A stretch of 64,000 nucleotides of DNA from JAXLQL01 sp046331625 (GTDB lineage Bacteria; Acidobacteriota; Terriglobia; Bryobacterales; Bryobacteraceae). The position numbers and the translations under genes were made by a program. The notes under the pieces are model-generated. The model did not search any database and was not told where the DNA came from. It saw nothing but the letters and a program-made list of their open reading frames with translations. Every line of letters starts with the position of its first letter. Positions within the stretch are counted from its first letter, which is position 1. The DNA lies in NCBI GenBank assembly GCA_046331625.1, contig JAXLQL010000027.1, positions 32,620 through 96,619 of the forward strand, written 5' to 3'. This document shows, one piece after another, positions 34,344 through 43,836 of this stretch.

Positions 34344-37300
34344 ATTGTTTCCTTGGTCCGGCGGAGGGCGCCAGCCGCGTCAGGCGCAGCAAGTCCTCGC
34401 GGCTGAAGGTCTCTTTTCTCAGCACTCCTGCGAACTCGCCGCCATCCGAATCGCCGTTCGTGATCGCCACCACGGGGATTGCGCTCCATTCGCCGTCTTT
34501 GCGAAGGTGCTGGAGCAGGTCTCGCCCCGCTGGGCCGGTGAGGTCGAGCACCACCACGGCCGGAGTGCGGGTCTCCAATCGCTCGATCGCCGCGGCGCAA
34601 CTTTCCGCGGGCAAGACAGACCAGCCATCGGAGCGCAGGGTCCGCACAACCATGTCCCGCGTGGCGGAATCACTGTCCACCACGAGCGCCTCACCACGCG
34701 ACTTGCACAACCTGGTCACGGTGGCGAGCAGGCGTTCCCGGTCGAGCGGCTTGGTCAGGTAGTCACTGGCGCCCAGCGAGTATGCGAGGCTCTTGTCATC
34801 GATGATCGTCAGCATCACAATGGGAATTCCGTTGAGCGCGGCGTCGGCTTTGAACTTCCCGAGCGTCGACCAGCCATCCATACCGGGCATCATGGCATCG
34901 AGAGTAACGAGGTCAGGGCGGGACTCGCGCGCCAAACGCAGCCCATCTTCTCCGTTGGTAGCGGCCACAACGCGATAGCCTTCCTTGGCCACCACGCGGC
35001 GCACCAAGTCGTGAACGGTAACGTCATCGTCAATGACGAGGATCGTACCGCGCTGACCTTCTCCGCCGGAAGCCTGCGCCACTTGCGCGGGCAGGCGCAC
35101 GAAGAACGATGTGCCCTTCCCTGCCTCGCTGGTGACACTGATGTTGCCGCCCATCATATGACAGAAGTGCTGGCTGATCGCCAAGCCGAGCCCGGTGCCG
35201 CCGAACTTTCCGCTGATCGAAGCGTCGGCTTGCGTGAAGGCCTGGAACAGCTTCGCCGACTGCTCGGGAGTCATCCCGATGCCCGTATCGGTGACGCGGA
35301 ACTCGAACCAGTCGCCTTGACGTTCGGCTTCGAGTGTGACGGTTCCCTTCTCGGTAAACTTGCACGCGTTGCTGAGTAGGTTGAACAGCGCCTGGCGGAC
35401 CTTGGTGTTGTCGGCGTGCATGGAGCCGAGGCTGCTCCCGATGCTGACAACGAGCTTGTTGGTCCGCTTTTGCGCCAGCGGTTGGATGATCGCGGCCACA
35501 TCCTGCACCATCTTGTCGACTGGGAATGTTTCCAGGTACAGCTCCATCTTGCCGGCTTCGATCTTCGAGATGTCGAGCACGGCATTGATGAGTTCCAGCA
35601 GATGCTTGCCGGCGGAACGAATCTTGCCCAGGTCCGGAACGAAGCTGTCGAGGCCTTCGCTCTCGGCTTCGTCCGTGAGCATCTCGCTGTAGCCGATGAT
35701 GGCGTTGAGAGGCGTGCGCAGTTCGTGGCTCATGCTCGCCAGGAACGCGCTCTTGGCTTTGCTGGCGGCCTCGGCGGCCTCCTTTTCTTTCGTCAGACCT
35801 TCCATCTGCTTGCGTTCGGTGGCGTCGCGGAAATTGACCACCACGCCTGCCACAGCCGGATTGCCAAGCAGGTTGTGCAGCGTTGCCTCGACAATTCGGA
35901 TCGATCCGTCTGGATGATGCGACTTCAACTCCACCCGCTGCACGCCGTTCGGCCGCGCCACCACTCTTCGCAACGCTTCGGCAGCTGTGGCCGCGTCATT
36001 GCGCAGCAGAGTCGCGAAGCCACTGCCACCCACGTAGCTGCCAGGCGCCAGCCCGAGCACTCGCTCGCAAGAAGGGCTTGCATAGAGGACCGTGCCGTTC
36101 GCGTCGAAGATCGCCACCACGTCCGACGTGCTTTCGATGAGCGAGCGGAAGTACATTTCGCTGCGCGCGAGCCTTTCCTCCGCTTGCTTGAGCTGCATCT
36201 CGCGCGACGACACTTCCCGCACCATGGTCTGGAATCCGCGTGCGAGCTGTCCGAGTTCATCGACGCGGCGGGCCGATGCCGCAAGTTCGCCGACACGCTC
36301 GTAGTTCTGCGCAGCCACCTCGGCGGTGACATCGGTGAGGCGCCGAACCGGATCGATCACCCGGCGCGCCACCAGCAATACCAGTACGATCATGCCTGCC
36401 ACCGAAACCGCCGCCGCAATCGCCGATCGCACCGCCAACTCCCGAGCCGGCGCCAGAATCACTGACTCCGGAATGTTGATCGCCACCTTCCAACCCGTCA
36501 GCGGAGCCGTGGACCAGAACAAGTGGCGGCGAGCGCCCGCCTCGCCGACCACGGCGAAGCCCTCGGGCTTTTCCAGAGCGACGCGGCCCTCGCCGAATTC
36601 CTTGGCGTCTTTGCTCATCACCCCGTCCATCTTGGGATGGCTGATCATCTTTCCATCGCGGCTGATGAGGAACGCGTAATCGCCTGTGTCGGTTCCCGGG
36701 CGGAACCGAATCTGCGAGACGATCGCCTGAATCAAGCCGAGCGAAAGATCGGCGCCCACGATGCCCACGCGGCGGTTGTCGGAATCGAAGAAGGGCTTGG
36801 TGACGCTGAGCAGCAGCGTGCGCGATCCGTCGCGGTCGAAGAATGGCTCCGAAACGTGGAGCTTTCCGCTCTTCACCGGCCCCTGATACCACTCGAGCCT
36901 GGAGTCACGCATGTCGTCGATGGTCGGCACGGGATCCGGCTGGCTCAGGCGGTCCACCCATTGCATCGCGCGGATGCCCCCGTCGGCATGGCCGAACGCG
37001 ACATAGACGCCATAGGCTTCCTCTGGGCTGATCGTGTCGAGCAAGTGCGAGAGGTACGAGATCGTGTTCGCATCGGGCTCGCGGCCGATCGACTCCTGGC
37101 GCGCCGCGATGCCGCGAATCAGGACAGCCACGCGGTCCACGTAGGAGTCGAACGTGGAAGCAGTGGCTTGCACCTGCTTGATTGCCTCGGATCGGGTCTG
37201 GTCTTGCAGGCGGCGGCGCGCCGTGTCGTAGCTCACCCACATCGTCGCCACCAGCAGTGCGCACGTGGCGGCCACGATGTAGAGCACCAGCTTCCGCGAA

Positions 37301-37350
37301 AGCGATCGCGGTTGCGACCAGCGGGCGGTCTCCGGAGTGTTCGTCACCAT
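34321..37350 (-). CDS. Hybrid sensor histidine kinase with two receiver domains
   Basis: A 1009-residue membrane sensor kinase. A transmembrane helix at about 21-40 precedes a large extracytoplasmic dCache-type sensor (about 45-300; GVYVAFGHADGGIRAM, GIVGADLSLGLIQ). A second helix at about 308-328 leads to HAMP (330-385) and PAS (395-515). HisKA carries His542 in SMSHELRTPLN. HATPase has Asn661 and a DTGIGM G1 box. REC1 has Asp818 and REC2 has Asp936. The ATG at 37350 is preferred because the longer frame adds 129 low-quality residues. It overlaps the receptor gene stop by 7 bp, and it probably signals to the neighbouring receivers. Confidence 0.93.
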   Translation of the reverse strand: MVTNTPETARWSQPRSLSRKLVLYIVAATCALLVATMWVSYDTARRRLQDQTRSEAIKQVQATASTFDSYVDRVAVLIRGIAARQESIGREPDANTISYLSHLLDTISPEEAYGVYVAFGHADGGIRAMQWVDRLSQPDPVPTIDDMRDSRLEWYQGPVKSGKLHVSEPFFDRDGSRTLLLSVTKPFFDSDNRRVGIVGADLSLGLIQAIVSQIRFRPGTDTGDYAFLISRDGKMISHPKMDGVMSKDAKEFGEGRVALEKPEGFAVVGEAGARRHLFWSTAPLTGWKVAINIPESVILAPARELAVRSAIAAAVSVAGMIVLVLLVARRVIDPVRRLTDVTAEVAAQNYERVGELAASARRVDELGQLARGFQTMVREVSSREMQLKQAEERLARSEMYFRSLIESTSDVVAIFDANGTVLYASPSCERVLGLAPGSYVGGSGFATLLRNDAATAAEALRRVVARPNGVQRVELKSHHPDGSIRIVEATLHNLLGNPAVAGVVVNFRDATERKQMEGLTKEKEAAEAASKAKSAFLASMSHELRTPLNAIIGYSEMLTDEAESEGLDSFVPDLGKIRSAGKHLLELINAVLDISKIEAGKMELYLETFPVDKMVQDVAAIIQPLAQKRTNKLVVSIGSSLGSMHADNTKVRQALFNLLSNACKFTEKGTVTLEAERQGDWFEFRVTDTGIGMTPEQSAKLFQAFTQADASISGKFGGTGLGLAISQHFCHMMGGNISVTSEAGKGTSFFVRLPAQVAQASGGEGQRGTILVIDDDVTVHDLVRRVVAKEGYRVVAATNGEDGLRLARESRPDLVTLDAMMPGMDGWSTLGKFKADAALNGIPIVMLTIIDDKSLAYSLGASDYLTKPLDRERLLATVTRLCKSRGEALVVDSDSATRDMVVRTLRSDGWSVLPAESCAAAIERLETRTPAVVVLDLTGPAGRDLLQHLRKDGEWSAIPVVAITNGDSDGGEFAGVLRKETFSREDLLRLTRLAPSAGPRKQYAQTTAG

Positions 37351-40300
37351 CTGAGTTTCACCGCGAATTGGAGTTGCCGGGCAGGAAACGCCGAGACGAA
37401 CGAGAGCGGATCTTCCACTTCGCCGAGCGTGCCACGCAATGGTCTCGGCAGCTCGTCCACCGTCACGTCTCCCACCGTATTGTTGAGCCGTTTGAAGTTC
37501 GTGCGATTGGTCAGATTGAACCCTTCCGCGATCACCTCGAGCCGCAACGACTCGCGCGACCGCGACAGCGCGAACGAACGGCTGGCGCGGAGATCCGCGG
37601 CGAAGAATCCTGGCCCGAGGCCGATGTTCCGGCCCGCCGCGGCCGGCCGCCGGGAATTGAAATCGAGCCCCGTCACCACGTTGAACGGATGCCCGCTCGC
37701 CGCAGTGACAATCGGCGCCAAGGTGATGCCGCCCCACCGCGCCGGCAGATCCAGCACTCCGCTCGCCACCAGGCGATGGCGCTGGTCGAACGTCGATAGC
37801 CCTCGCTCGCGGCGCGTATTCAGCGAGTCATGCGGCAGGAACTGGATGTCGGTCGACTCGTCGATCGACTTGGCGAAAGTGTAGTGCGCATTCAGCGTCG
37901 CACGGCGCGCAAAACGCCGCGCCCCCTGCAGGAAGAACGCGTGATAGAAAGAGTTGGCCGCGCTCTCGTACACGAGCCTCTGCCCTTGCAGCGGATCGAG
38001 CGGAACCAGCGAAGGCTCGCCCAGTTTCCCCAGAGGACCATAAGCGAGATTCGTATCGCGCAGACGCGGCAGATGCGCCCCGCGGTTGAAGTTGTAGCCC
38101 GCCAGAATCGACGTCGCCCCCACCGCGCGTTCGATCTCGACGCTCGCCTGATGCGCCCAGGCGTTCACGAAGTCGTGCGGCTTCTGGAACAGGATGCGAT
38201 ACGGAAAGTCGCGCCCGGGCACGATCCCGAACTGCGCCAGATCGCTCGCCGCGATGGCACGGCGTCCGATCACGCCCTGCGCCGTCAGCGTTCGGTAGAT
38301 GTCGGAGGAATTCACCGGAGCACCCGTGGCCGCATTGCGCGATCCCGGCAAGCCCGAGAGCGGCACCACCACTTGGTTGTAGCGCTGTCCCGACTGCGTA
38401 TCCACTGCCGCGGCAATCTGGCTCTGATGGCGCAAGTAGAACAAGCCGTAACCAGCGCGGAGCACCGTCTTGCGGTCGCCCGCCGGATCCCACGCCAGTC
38501 CGATTCGCGGAGCGGCATTATTCGGATCGGTGCCGAGGCCCGACGGAGCGGCTTCCAGTTCGTAGCGTACACCCGCGTTCAAGGTGAGCCTGGGCGAGAT
38601 CCGAACCACATCGTTGAAGAAGAAGTTGTAGCGTTGGAACCAGCCCTGCCAACTCGGATCGCCGAAGCCTTGAATGTATGCCGAAGGTGCGCCGATGTTG
38701 AACGCCTGGATCGCCGTGAGCGGAGTCTCGAGGTTGTTGATGAGGTTGCGGCGTCCCGCTTGGGCCAGCACTCCGGCCACCGTGGCGGCCATGTTCGGAT
38801 TGCCCGTGAGTCCGTTGAAGAACGCCCCCAGCGGAAGGTACTCTCCGAACGTGAATCGGCCGCCGAAGTTTGCCTGAACCAGCGCCGCCGCGCGTACAGG
38901 ATTGATGTCGGCGCCGAACCGGATGCTATGGGGTCCAGCCGAGACGAAGAAGTTTTGTTGCAGTTGACCGTGCCATTCGCCGAAGTCGGTGGGCAGAGTC
39001 CAGTCTTTGCCGAACAGGCCGTATCCGTTGATGTCGATCGAGGGACCGAGGGTGTCGCGATTGCGCGCATTGAACCGTGTGCGATTCAACAGCAGGCGCG
39101 ATTCGCTGACGAAGTTCGCAGAAAGCACCCACGTGTCATTGACCAGGAACGTCTGGTCACTGAAGTCGCTCACGACGCCGCGGCTGAACGCCGCGATTCC
39201 CTCGAGCTGCGAGTTCTGGTTTCCGCCGGTAGCAGCATTGAAGCGGAAGAAGGCGTTGTGGTTGTCTGAGAAACGATGGTCGACCCGCAGCGAGCCCTGA
39301 TTCACAGACTCGCCGAACGGGAACACACCGCGGTTGGCGCGGAACAGCCCTAGTGTCGCGGGAAAGTTCGTGGTGAGCAGCAGTTGCCGCGAGAGGTTAC
39401 CCAGCAGCGCCAGCGATGGGTCCTGCGTGGCGATCAGCACCGAGGCGATGTCGTCTTGCGACTTTCGCAGGCGCCGGAATGGGCCTCGATCTTCCCTGCC
39501 GATCGCGACAAAGGCCGATTCGCGGCTCTGGAGCCGCTCGAAAGCCGCGAAGGCGAAGGTGCGATTCTTGCGAATCGGAGCACTGAGTGTTCCCCCAATC
39601 TGAGACCGCGTGTAGCCGAGCTTTTCCGGATCGAAGAAATTTCGCGCCTGGAAAGCGCGGTGCCGCAGGTACCCGAACAGGTCCCCGTGAATGTCGTTGG
39701 TACCGGATTTCGAAATGATGTTCACGATGCCACCGATACCACCGCCGAACTCGGCCGAATAGTTGCTGCGCCACACCTGAAACTCCGAGACGGCTTCCTG
39801 GCTGATCGACGGGCGCGCCGCTCCGGTGTTGATGTAGTTCTCTCCGCCGTCCAGCCAGAAGACGTTGCCGCGGCTGTTGCCGCCGAAGCTGAGGCCAGAC
39901 TGCGGAGCCTGTTCGAGCGGTGCGTCCGAGATGCCGACGTACTCATCGATCCGCGAAACACCGGGCGTCAGCGCGGCGAGGGAAAGGTAGTTGCGGCGGT
40001 TCACCGGAAGATTGGCAAGCTGGCGCTCGGAAACAAAATCGGATTGATGCGTGCGTTCCACGTCCACCACCGGCTGGTAGCGCACGGCTTTCTCTTCGCT
40101 CGCCTTCAGCACGATGGCTGTCGCGCCACCGGGCGAGACGCCTCGCACGCGTTTGGTTTCGAAGCCAGGAGCTTCGGCCGAGACGGTGTAGCGGCCAGCC
40201 GGGACTTCGAGCGTCCAATCGCCCGCTGGTCCGGAACTCGCCGAAGCGACGACACGGCCTCCCGACAAGGCGGTGACGGACGCTCCCGGGACAGGCGCCC

Positions 40301-40394
40301 CGGAGACCGTGGAAACTCGTCCGCCGAGCGATTCCGCCAGTGAGGGCAATGCCGCCATCAGGCAAACGGTAATGAGGGTGGTTCGCGATGCCAT
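37344..40394 (-). CDS. Oar-like TonB-dependent receptor
   Basis: The 1016-residue outer-membrane protein starts at ATG 40394, with a GAGGAG Shine-Dalgarno 7 bases upstream and a signal peptide to about residue 20. A carboxypeptidase-regulatory-like domain (about 22-95; GRYTVSAEAPGFETKRVRG) is followed by a plug domain (about 110-220; LSLAALTPGVS, GNVFWLDGGENY, FGGGIGGIVNIISKSG) and a beta barrel of about 780 residues ending in LQFAVKLRW with the terminal aromatic. This Acidobacteriota-type Oar family is linked to import of large substrates. A TonB-like gene sits 11 bp upstream in the operon. The ligand is unknown. Confidence 0.92.
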   Translation of the reverse strand: MASRTTLITVCLMAALPSLAESLGGRVSTVSGAPVPGASVTALSGGRVVASASSGPAGDWTLEVPAGRYTVSAEAPGFETKRVRGVSPGGATAIVLKASEEKAVRYQPVVDVERTHQSDFVSERQLANLPVNRRNYLSLAALTPGVSRIDEYVGISDAPLEQAPQSGLSFGGNSRGNVFWLDGGENYINTGAARPSISQEAVSEFQVWRSNYSAEFGGGIGGIVNIISKSGTNDIHGDLFGYLRHRAFQARNFFDPEKLGYTRSQIGGTLSAPIRKNRTFAFAAFERLQSRESAFVAIGREDRGPFRRLRKSQDDIASVLIATQDPSLALLGNLSRQLLLTTNFPATLGLFRANRGVFPFGESVNQGSLRVDHRFSDNHNAFFRFNAATGGNQNSQLEGIAAFSRGVVSDFSDQTFLVNDTWVLSANFVSESRLLLNRTRFNARNRDTLGPSIDINGYGLFGKDWTLPTDFGEWHGQLQQNFFVSAGPHSIRFGADINPVRAAALVQANFGGRFTFGEYLPLGAFFNGLTGNPNMAATVAGVLAQAGRRNLINNLETPLTAIQAFNIGAPSAYIQGFGDPSWQGWFQRYNFFFNDVVRISPRLTLNAGVRYELEAAPSGLGTDPNNAAPRIGLAWDPAGDRKTVLRAGYGLFYLRHQSQIAAAVDTQSGQRYNQVVVPLSGLPGSRNAATGAPVNSSDIYRTLTAQGVIGRRAIAASDLAQFGIVPGRDFPYRILFQKPHDFVNAWAHQASVEIERAVGATSILAGYNFNRGAHLPRLRDTNLAYGPLGKLGEPSLVPLDPLQGQRLVYESAANSFYHAFFLQGARRFARRATLNAHYTFAKSIDESTDIQFLPHDSLNTRRERGLSTFDQRHRLVASGVLDLPARWGGITLAPIVTAASGHPFNVVTGLDFNSRRPAAAGRNIGLGPGFFAADLRASRSFALSRSRESLRLEVIAEGFNLTNRTNFKRLNNTVGDVTVDELPRPLRGTLGEVEDPLSFVSAFPARQLQFAVKLRW

Positions 40395-40405
40395 GATTGC
40401 TCTCC

Positions 40406-40768
40406 TCACATCTGGAACGTGAACGTGATGGGACCTGCAGCCTTGACCCTCTCGGCTTCGGTTCCGAAGGGCTTGAACTTCCACTTGCGGATCGCCTGCA
40501 GGCTCGGGCCGGTCAACAGCGAATTCCCGCGCAACACATTGGCTCGCTCCACGCCCCCGCCCACGTCCACCAGCACCTCGAGCTCCACTGTCCCCGTAAG
40601 CCGCAGTTGCCTCGCCACGGCCGGATAATCGGGCTCCACCTTCTGCGTGGCCGCGGCCCGAAGATCCTGCTCGCTCACCGTCACCGTCTTTTCTTCCGCG
40701 CTCGTCAAAGGAGACCGATGGGCCGCGGCGAGCAAGATGGTCGTCAGCAATACAACGCGCCGAGTCAT
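40406..40768 (-). CDS. TonB C-terminal domain protein
   Basis: A 120-residue protein with a signal-like N-terminus (MTRRVVLLTTILLAAAH) and a TonB C-terminal fold: VEPDYPAVARQLRLTGTVEL, then LVDVGGGVERANVLRGNSLL, then the AIRKWKFKPF motif. There is no proline-rich spacer and no clear anchoring helix beyond the signal, so it is a short periplasmic TonB-like protein rather than a full energy transducer. It lies between the ABC fusion (4-bp ATGA overlap) and the receptor (11-bp gap), which suggests it works with that receptor. Confidence 0.85.
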   Translation of the reverse strand: MTRRVVLLTTILLAAAHRSPLTSAEEKTVTVSEQDLRAAATQKVEPDYPAVARQLRLTGTVELEVLVDVGGGVERANVLRGNSLLTGPSLQAIRKWKFKPFGTEAERVKAAGPITFTFQM

Positions 40769-43700
40769 GATCCGACGGCCTGCCCTTTCTCTCCGAGTTT
40801 GTTGACCGGCCCGCGCTGCCCTTGCGCGCGCTCCCGGTCACGAAGGCGCTTCTTCTCAATCGACGCTCCGATTCGGGCGCGGAACAACACTGGGTCGAAC
40901 GGTTTGGTGAGGTAGTCTTCGGCCCCCAACTCGATGCAGCGGACCGCGCTCGAGACCTCATCCATCGCCGAAGTCACAATCACCGGGAGTTCCGTCAGCG
41001 TGCCCGCCGCCTTCCATCGCTGCAAGACTTCGATGCCGTCGATATCGGGCATCATCACGTCGAGCAGAACGAGATCGAACTTTTCCTCCGCCGCCAGTTC
41101 GAGCGCGCTCGCGCCTCCGACAGCCGACGCCACCGAGTAGCCCTCGCGCTCGAGCAGACGGCAGAGCAGGTCGCGGCTGATGCTGTTGTCATCCACCACG
41201 AGAATGTGGCCGGCGCTCGAGCGCGTTGACGACTCGTAGTGGTCCTGTGAGGATTGGCTCGGGCCGGTTTGCTCCGGATGTTCGAGCATTCGCCGGAACC
41301 GGGCGGCCGCGGTCTCGATGCGGCCCGCGTCGTCTTCGGCCTGCTTGCCGATCGGGCCTGCTTTGCGAATCGCCGCCGCGGCCTGATCGATTGCGGCAAG
41401 CACCGTCTCGACATCGTGCCGTAGAGCAGGCAACGCTTCGGGAGCGGGCTGCCGTCCGGAAGGCAACCACCGGTCGATATGCGCCTGCAGCGATCGCGCA
41501 TTGCGGCAAATCTCGGTGGCGTGACGAAGCGCAGGTCCGTTGGCGGAATCTTCGAACTCCTCTTCGAGCATTTCGCCGTACCCGGCCATGTGATTCACCG
41601 GCGTCAACAGGTCATGCCGAAACTTCGACCACGGACTCACCAGCCCAGCGGCCGCTTCCTCGTTGCGATACTCTCCGATCGAAGCCGATTCCCGAAGCTT
41701 CCAGCGCAGTTCCGGTACCTTTTCGATCAGCGCCTGGAACTTGTCGCGTTCCAGCACGAGCATGGTGCATTCCGCCATGCAGCGCACCGACGCCGACCGC
41801 GGCGAGTTCATCAGCAGGGCTTGCTCTCCGAACACGTCGCCGTCTTGCAGAACTTCCACGCGCCGTTGGGCTCCGCCCGCGGAAGCCTTGAGTACCTCCA
41901 CGGTGCCGCGCGCCAGAATGTAGAACTTGTCGCCCGAATCGCCTTCGTTGAAAACGTAGCGGTCTTTCGAGTAGAGCTCCGTGGAGAACGATCGCGACAA
42001 TTCGTCGAGCACCGCCGGTTCGAGATCGGAGAGCACCGGGACGGCGCGTAGCCGCTCGGGAGAAATGCGGGCTTGTCTTCCGCCAGCGCTGAGCTCGAAG
42101 CCGCTCTGCTTACTCCACATGCGCGCGTATCCCCCGCCGAGGGCAAGCAGTTCCTGGTGCGTGCCCTGTTCCGCGACGCGGCCTTTTTCGAGGAAGAAGA
42201 TGCGGTCAGCCTTTACAGCCGATCCGAGCCGGTGCGTCACGGAGAGCACCGTGCGGCCTCGCGATGCCTCTTCGATAGTGGCGTTGATGGTGGCTTCGGT
42301 TGCGCTGTCGAGCGCCGACGTCGCCTCGTCCAGAATCAGAATACGCGGATTCCGCAGCAACGCCCGCGCGATCCCGATGCGTTGGCGCTGGCCTCCTGAG
42401 AGCCGGCTTTGACCCACTACCGTGTCGATCCCTTCCGGCAGCGTGGCAATGAGATCCTGCAGTCCGGCGCGGCGAACGGCGTCTTCCAGTTCAGCGGCGG
42501 TAGCCTCGGGCCGCGCGATGCGGATGTTCTCGCCGATACTCGCATCGAGCAGGAAGTTCTCCTGAAACACTACCGCGCTCTGCTTGCGCAGTGATTCGCT
42601 GGTCACGTCCCGCAGGTCGCGGCCATCCACGCGCACGGCGCCGGAGAGCGGATCGTAGAACCGCATCACCAGGCTCAGCACCGTGCTCTTGCCCGACCCG
42701 CTGGGGCCCACGAACGCCACCGAGGCGCCGCGCGGAACCGAGAGGTTCACGCCGTCAAGGTTCTTACGTTCCCCGTCATAGCTGAAGCTGACATCGCGAA
42801 ACTCGATGGCGTTGCTGAGAGGAGCCAGTTCCGAGGCTCGCTCGGAATCGCGCACTTGCGGGGCTTCGTTCAGCAGTTGGTCCACTCGGGCGAGCCCGCC
42901 ACCGGCCTGCGCCAGTTGGGGCGTGTACTGCGCCAGATAGGAAAGCGACAGCGCCAGAGTCACGAAGGTCGATTGAAACGCGGCGAACGTGCCCACCGAC
43001 ATCTTGCCGGCGAGCACGAGCCACGCGCCCGCGGTCAGGATGGCCACCTGCAGCACTTGCGTGCTCAGCACCGCCGAGCGCTCCATGCTCAGGCCGAGGA
43101 AGCCCATCCGGCTCGCGGACTTTCGTACGTCTTCATTGCGCTGCTCGAAGAGCGCCCGAAAATGCTTTTCGAGCGCGAAGGCGCGGACCAGCGAGTGAGC
43201 CGACACGTTCTCGCTCACCGAGCTCGAGAGTGCCGCCTCGCGTTCCTTGCGCGCCAACGAGGCTTCGGTGGCTGGCTTGGACAACAGCTTCGGACCGAGC
43301 AACGACACCGGAAACGCGAGCATCGCCACCAGCGCCAACCGCCAGTCGAGCCAAAACACCAGGGCCGTTGAAAATGTGGCGTCGAGCAACGGCACGATTC
43401 CCCAGGGCACGCCATTGAGCAGGGTTCGTTCGATGTCTCCGAGATCGTTGGTGAAGTGCGAGAGGATGTCGCCCGCGGACGTTCGCGAGTAGAAGCCGGC
43501 CGAGAGTCGCTGCAAATGCTCGAACAGCCGCGCTCGCAGTTGCGCCATCGCTTCCGCGGTTGCCGACGCATAGAGGCGGTCGCGAAATGCTCCGGAGACG
43601 GTGACGATCGCGATGGACGCGCACAGAAGGCCGGCGACCGAACCGAGCGCTCGTACGTTCTTCTCGGCGATCGTGTGGTCCACCAGATATTGGAAGCTGA

Positions 43701-43836
43701 GCGAGAGTTGTCCGTTCAGCCCCATGTCGAACAACGACAGCGCCACGACGGCGATCAGCTTCGGCCACTGCGACCGCGCGTGAGTCAGGATGCGCGCTAG
43801 CGTCGAAAGCAGCCCGGTCCCGGCCGCGGCGGTCAC
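40765..43836 (-). CDS. ABC exporter fused to cNMP-binding, HisKA-like and receiver domains
   Basis: The product is 1023 residues from the GTG at 43836, chosen because it overlaps the secretin stop as GTGA and has a GGAG 8 bases upstream. The order is: ABC exporter membrane domain (about 20-310), then NBD with Walker A GPSGSGKST (377-385), signature LSGGQ (479-483), Walker B ILILDE (499-504) and H-loop His535. A cyclic-nucleotide-binding domain follows at about 597-715 (YVFNEGDSGDKFYILARG). A HisKA-like helix has His741 in FRHDLLTPVNHMAGY but no ATPase domain. The final receiver has Asp926 and Lys978. Transport, nucleotide sensing and phosphotransfer thus lie in one chain. Confidence 0.9.
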   Translation of the reverse strand: MTAAAGTGLLSTLARILTHARSQWPKLIAVVALSLFDMGLNGQLSLSFQYLVDHTIAEKNVRALGSVAGLLCASIAIVTVSGAFRDRLYASATAEAMAQLRARLFEHLQRLSAGFYSRTSAGDILSHFTNDLGDIERTLLNGVPWGIVPLLDATFSTALVFWLDWRLALVAMLAFPVSLLGPKLLSKPATEASLARKEREAALSSSVSENVSAHSLVRAFALEKHFRALFEQRNEDVRKSASRMGFLGLSMERSAVLSTQVLQVAILTAGAWLVLAGKMSVGTFAAFQSTFVTLALSLSYLAQYTPQLAQAGGGLARVDQLLNEAPQVRDSERASELAPLSNAIEFRDVSFSYDGERKNLDGVNLSVPRGASVAFVGPSGSGKSTVLSLVMRFYDPLSGAVRVDGRDLRDVTSESLRKQSAVVFQENFLLDASIGENIRIARPEATAAELEDAVRRAGLQDLIATLPEGIDTVVGQSRLSGGQRQRIGIARALLRNPRILILDEATSALDSATEATINATIEEASRGRTVLSVTHRLGSAVKADRIFFLEKGRVAEQGTHQELLALGGGYARMWSKQSGFELSAGGRQARISPERLRAVPVLSDLEPAVLDELSRSFSTELYSKDRYVFNEGDSGDKFYILARGTVEVLKASAGGAQRRVEVLQDGDVFGEQALLMNSPRSASVRCMAECTMLVLERDKFQALIEKVPELRWKLRESASIGEYRNEEAAAGLVSPWSKFRHDLLTPVNHMAGYGEMLEEEFEDSANGPALRHATEICRNARSLQAHIDRWLPSGRQPAPEALPALRHDVETVLAAIDQAAAAIRKAGPIGKQAEDDAGRIETAAARFRRMLEHPEQTGPSQSSQDHYESSTRSSAGHILVVDDNSISRDLLCRLLEREGYSVASAVGGASALELAAEEKFDLVLLDVMMPDIDGIEVLQRWKAAGTLTELPVIVTSAMDEVSSAVRCIELGAEDYLTKPFDPVLFRARIGASIEKKRLRDRERAQGQRGPVNKLGEKGQAVGS

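Noticed and set aside
37351..37737. Long N-terminal extension of the hybrid kinase
   Set aside because: The extra 129 residues are His/Arg/Gly-rich and overlap the receptor barrel in another frame; the ATG at 37350 has the natural membrane-sensor start.
40395..40961. Extension of the TonB-dependent receptor into the TonB gene
   Set aside because: The extension is Arg/Ser-rich; the ATG at 40394 has a Shine-Dalgarno and a signal peptide.
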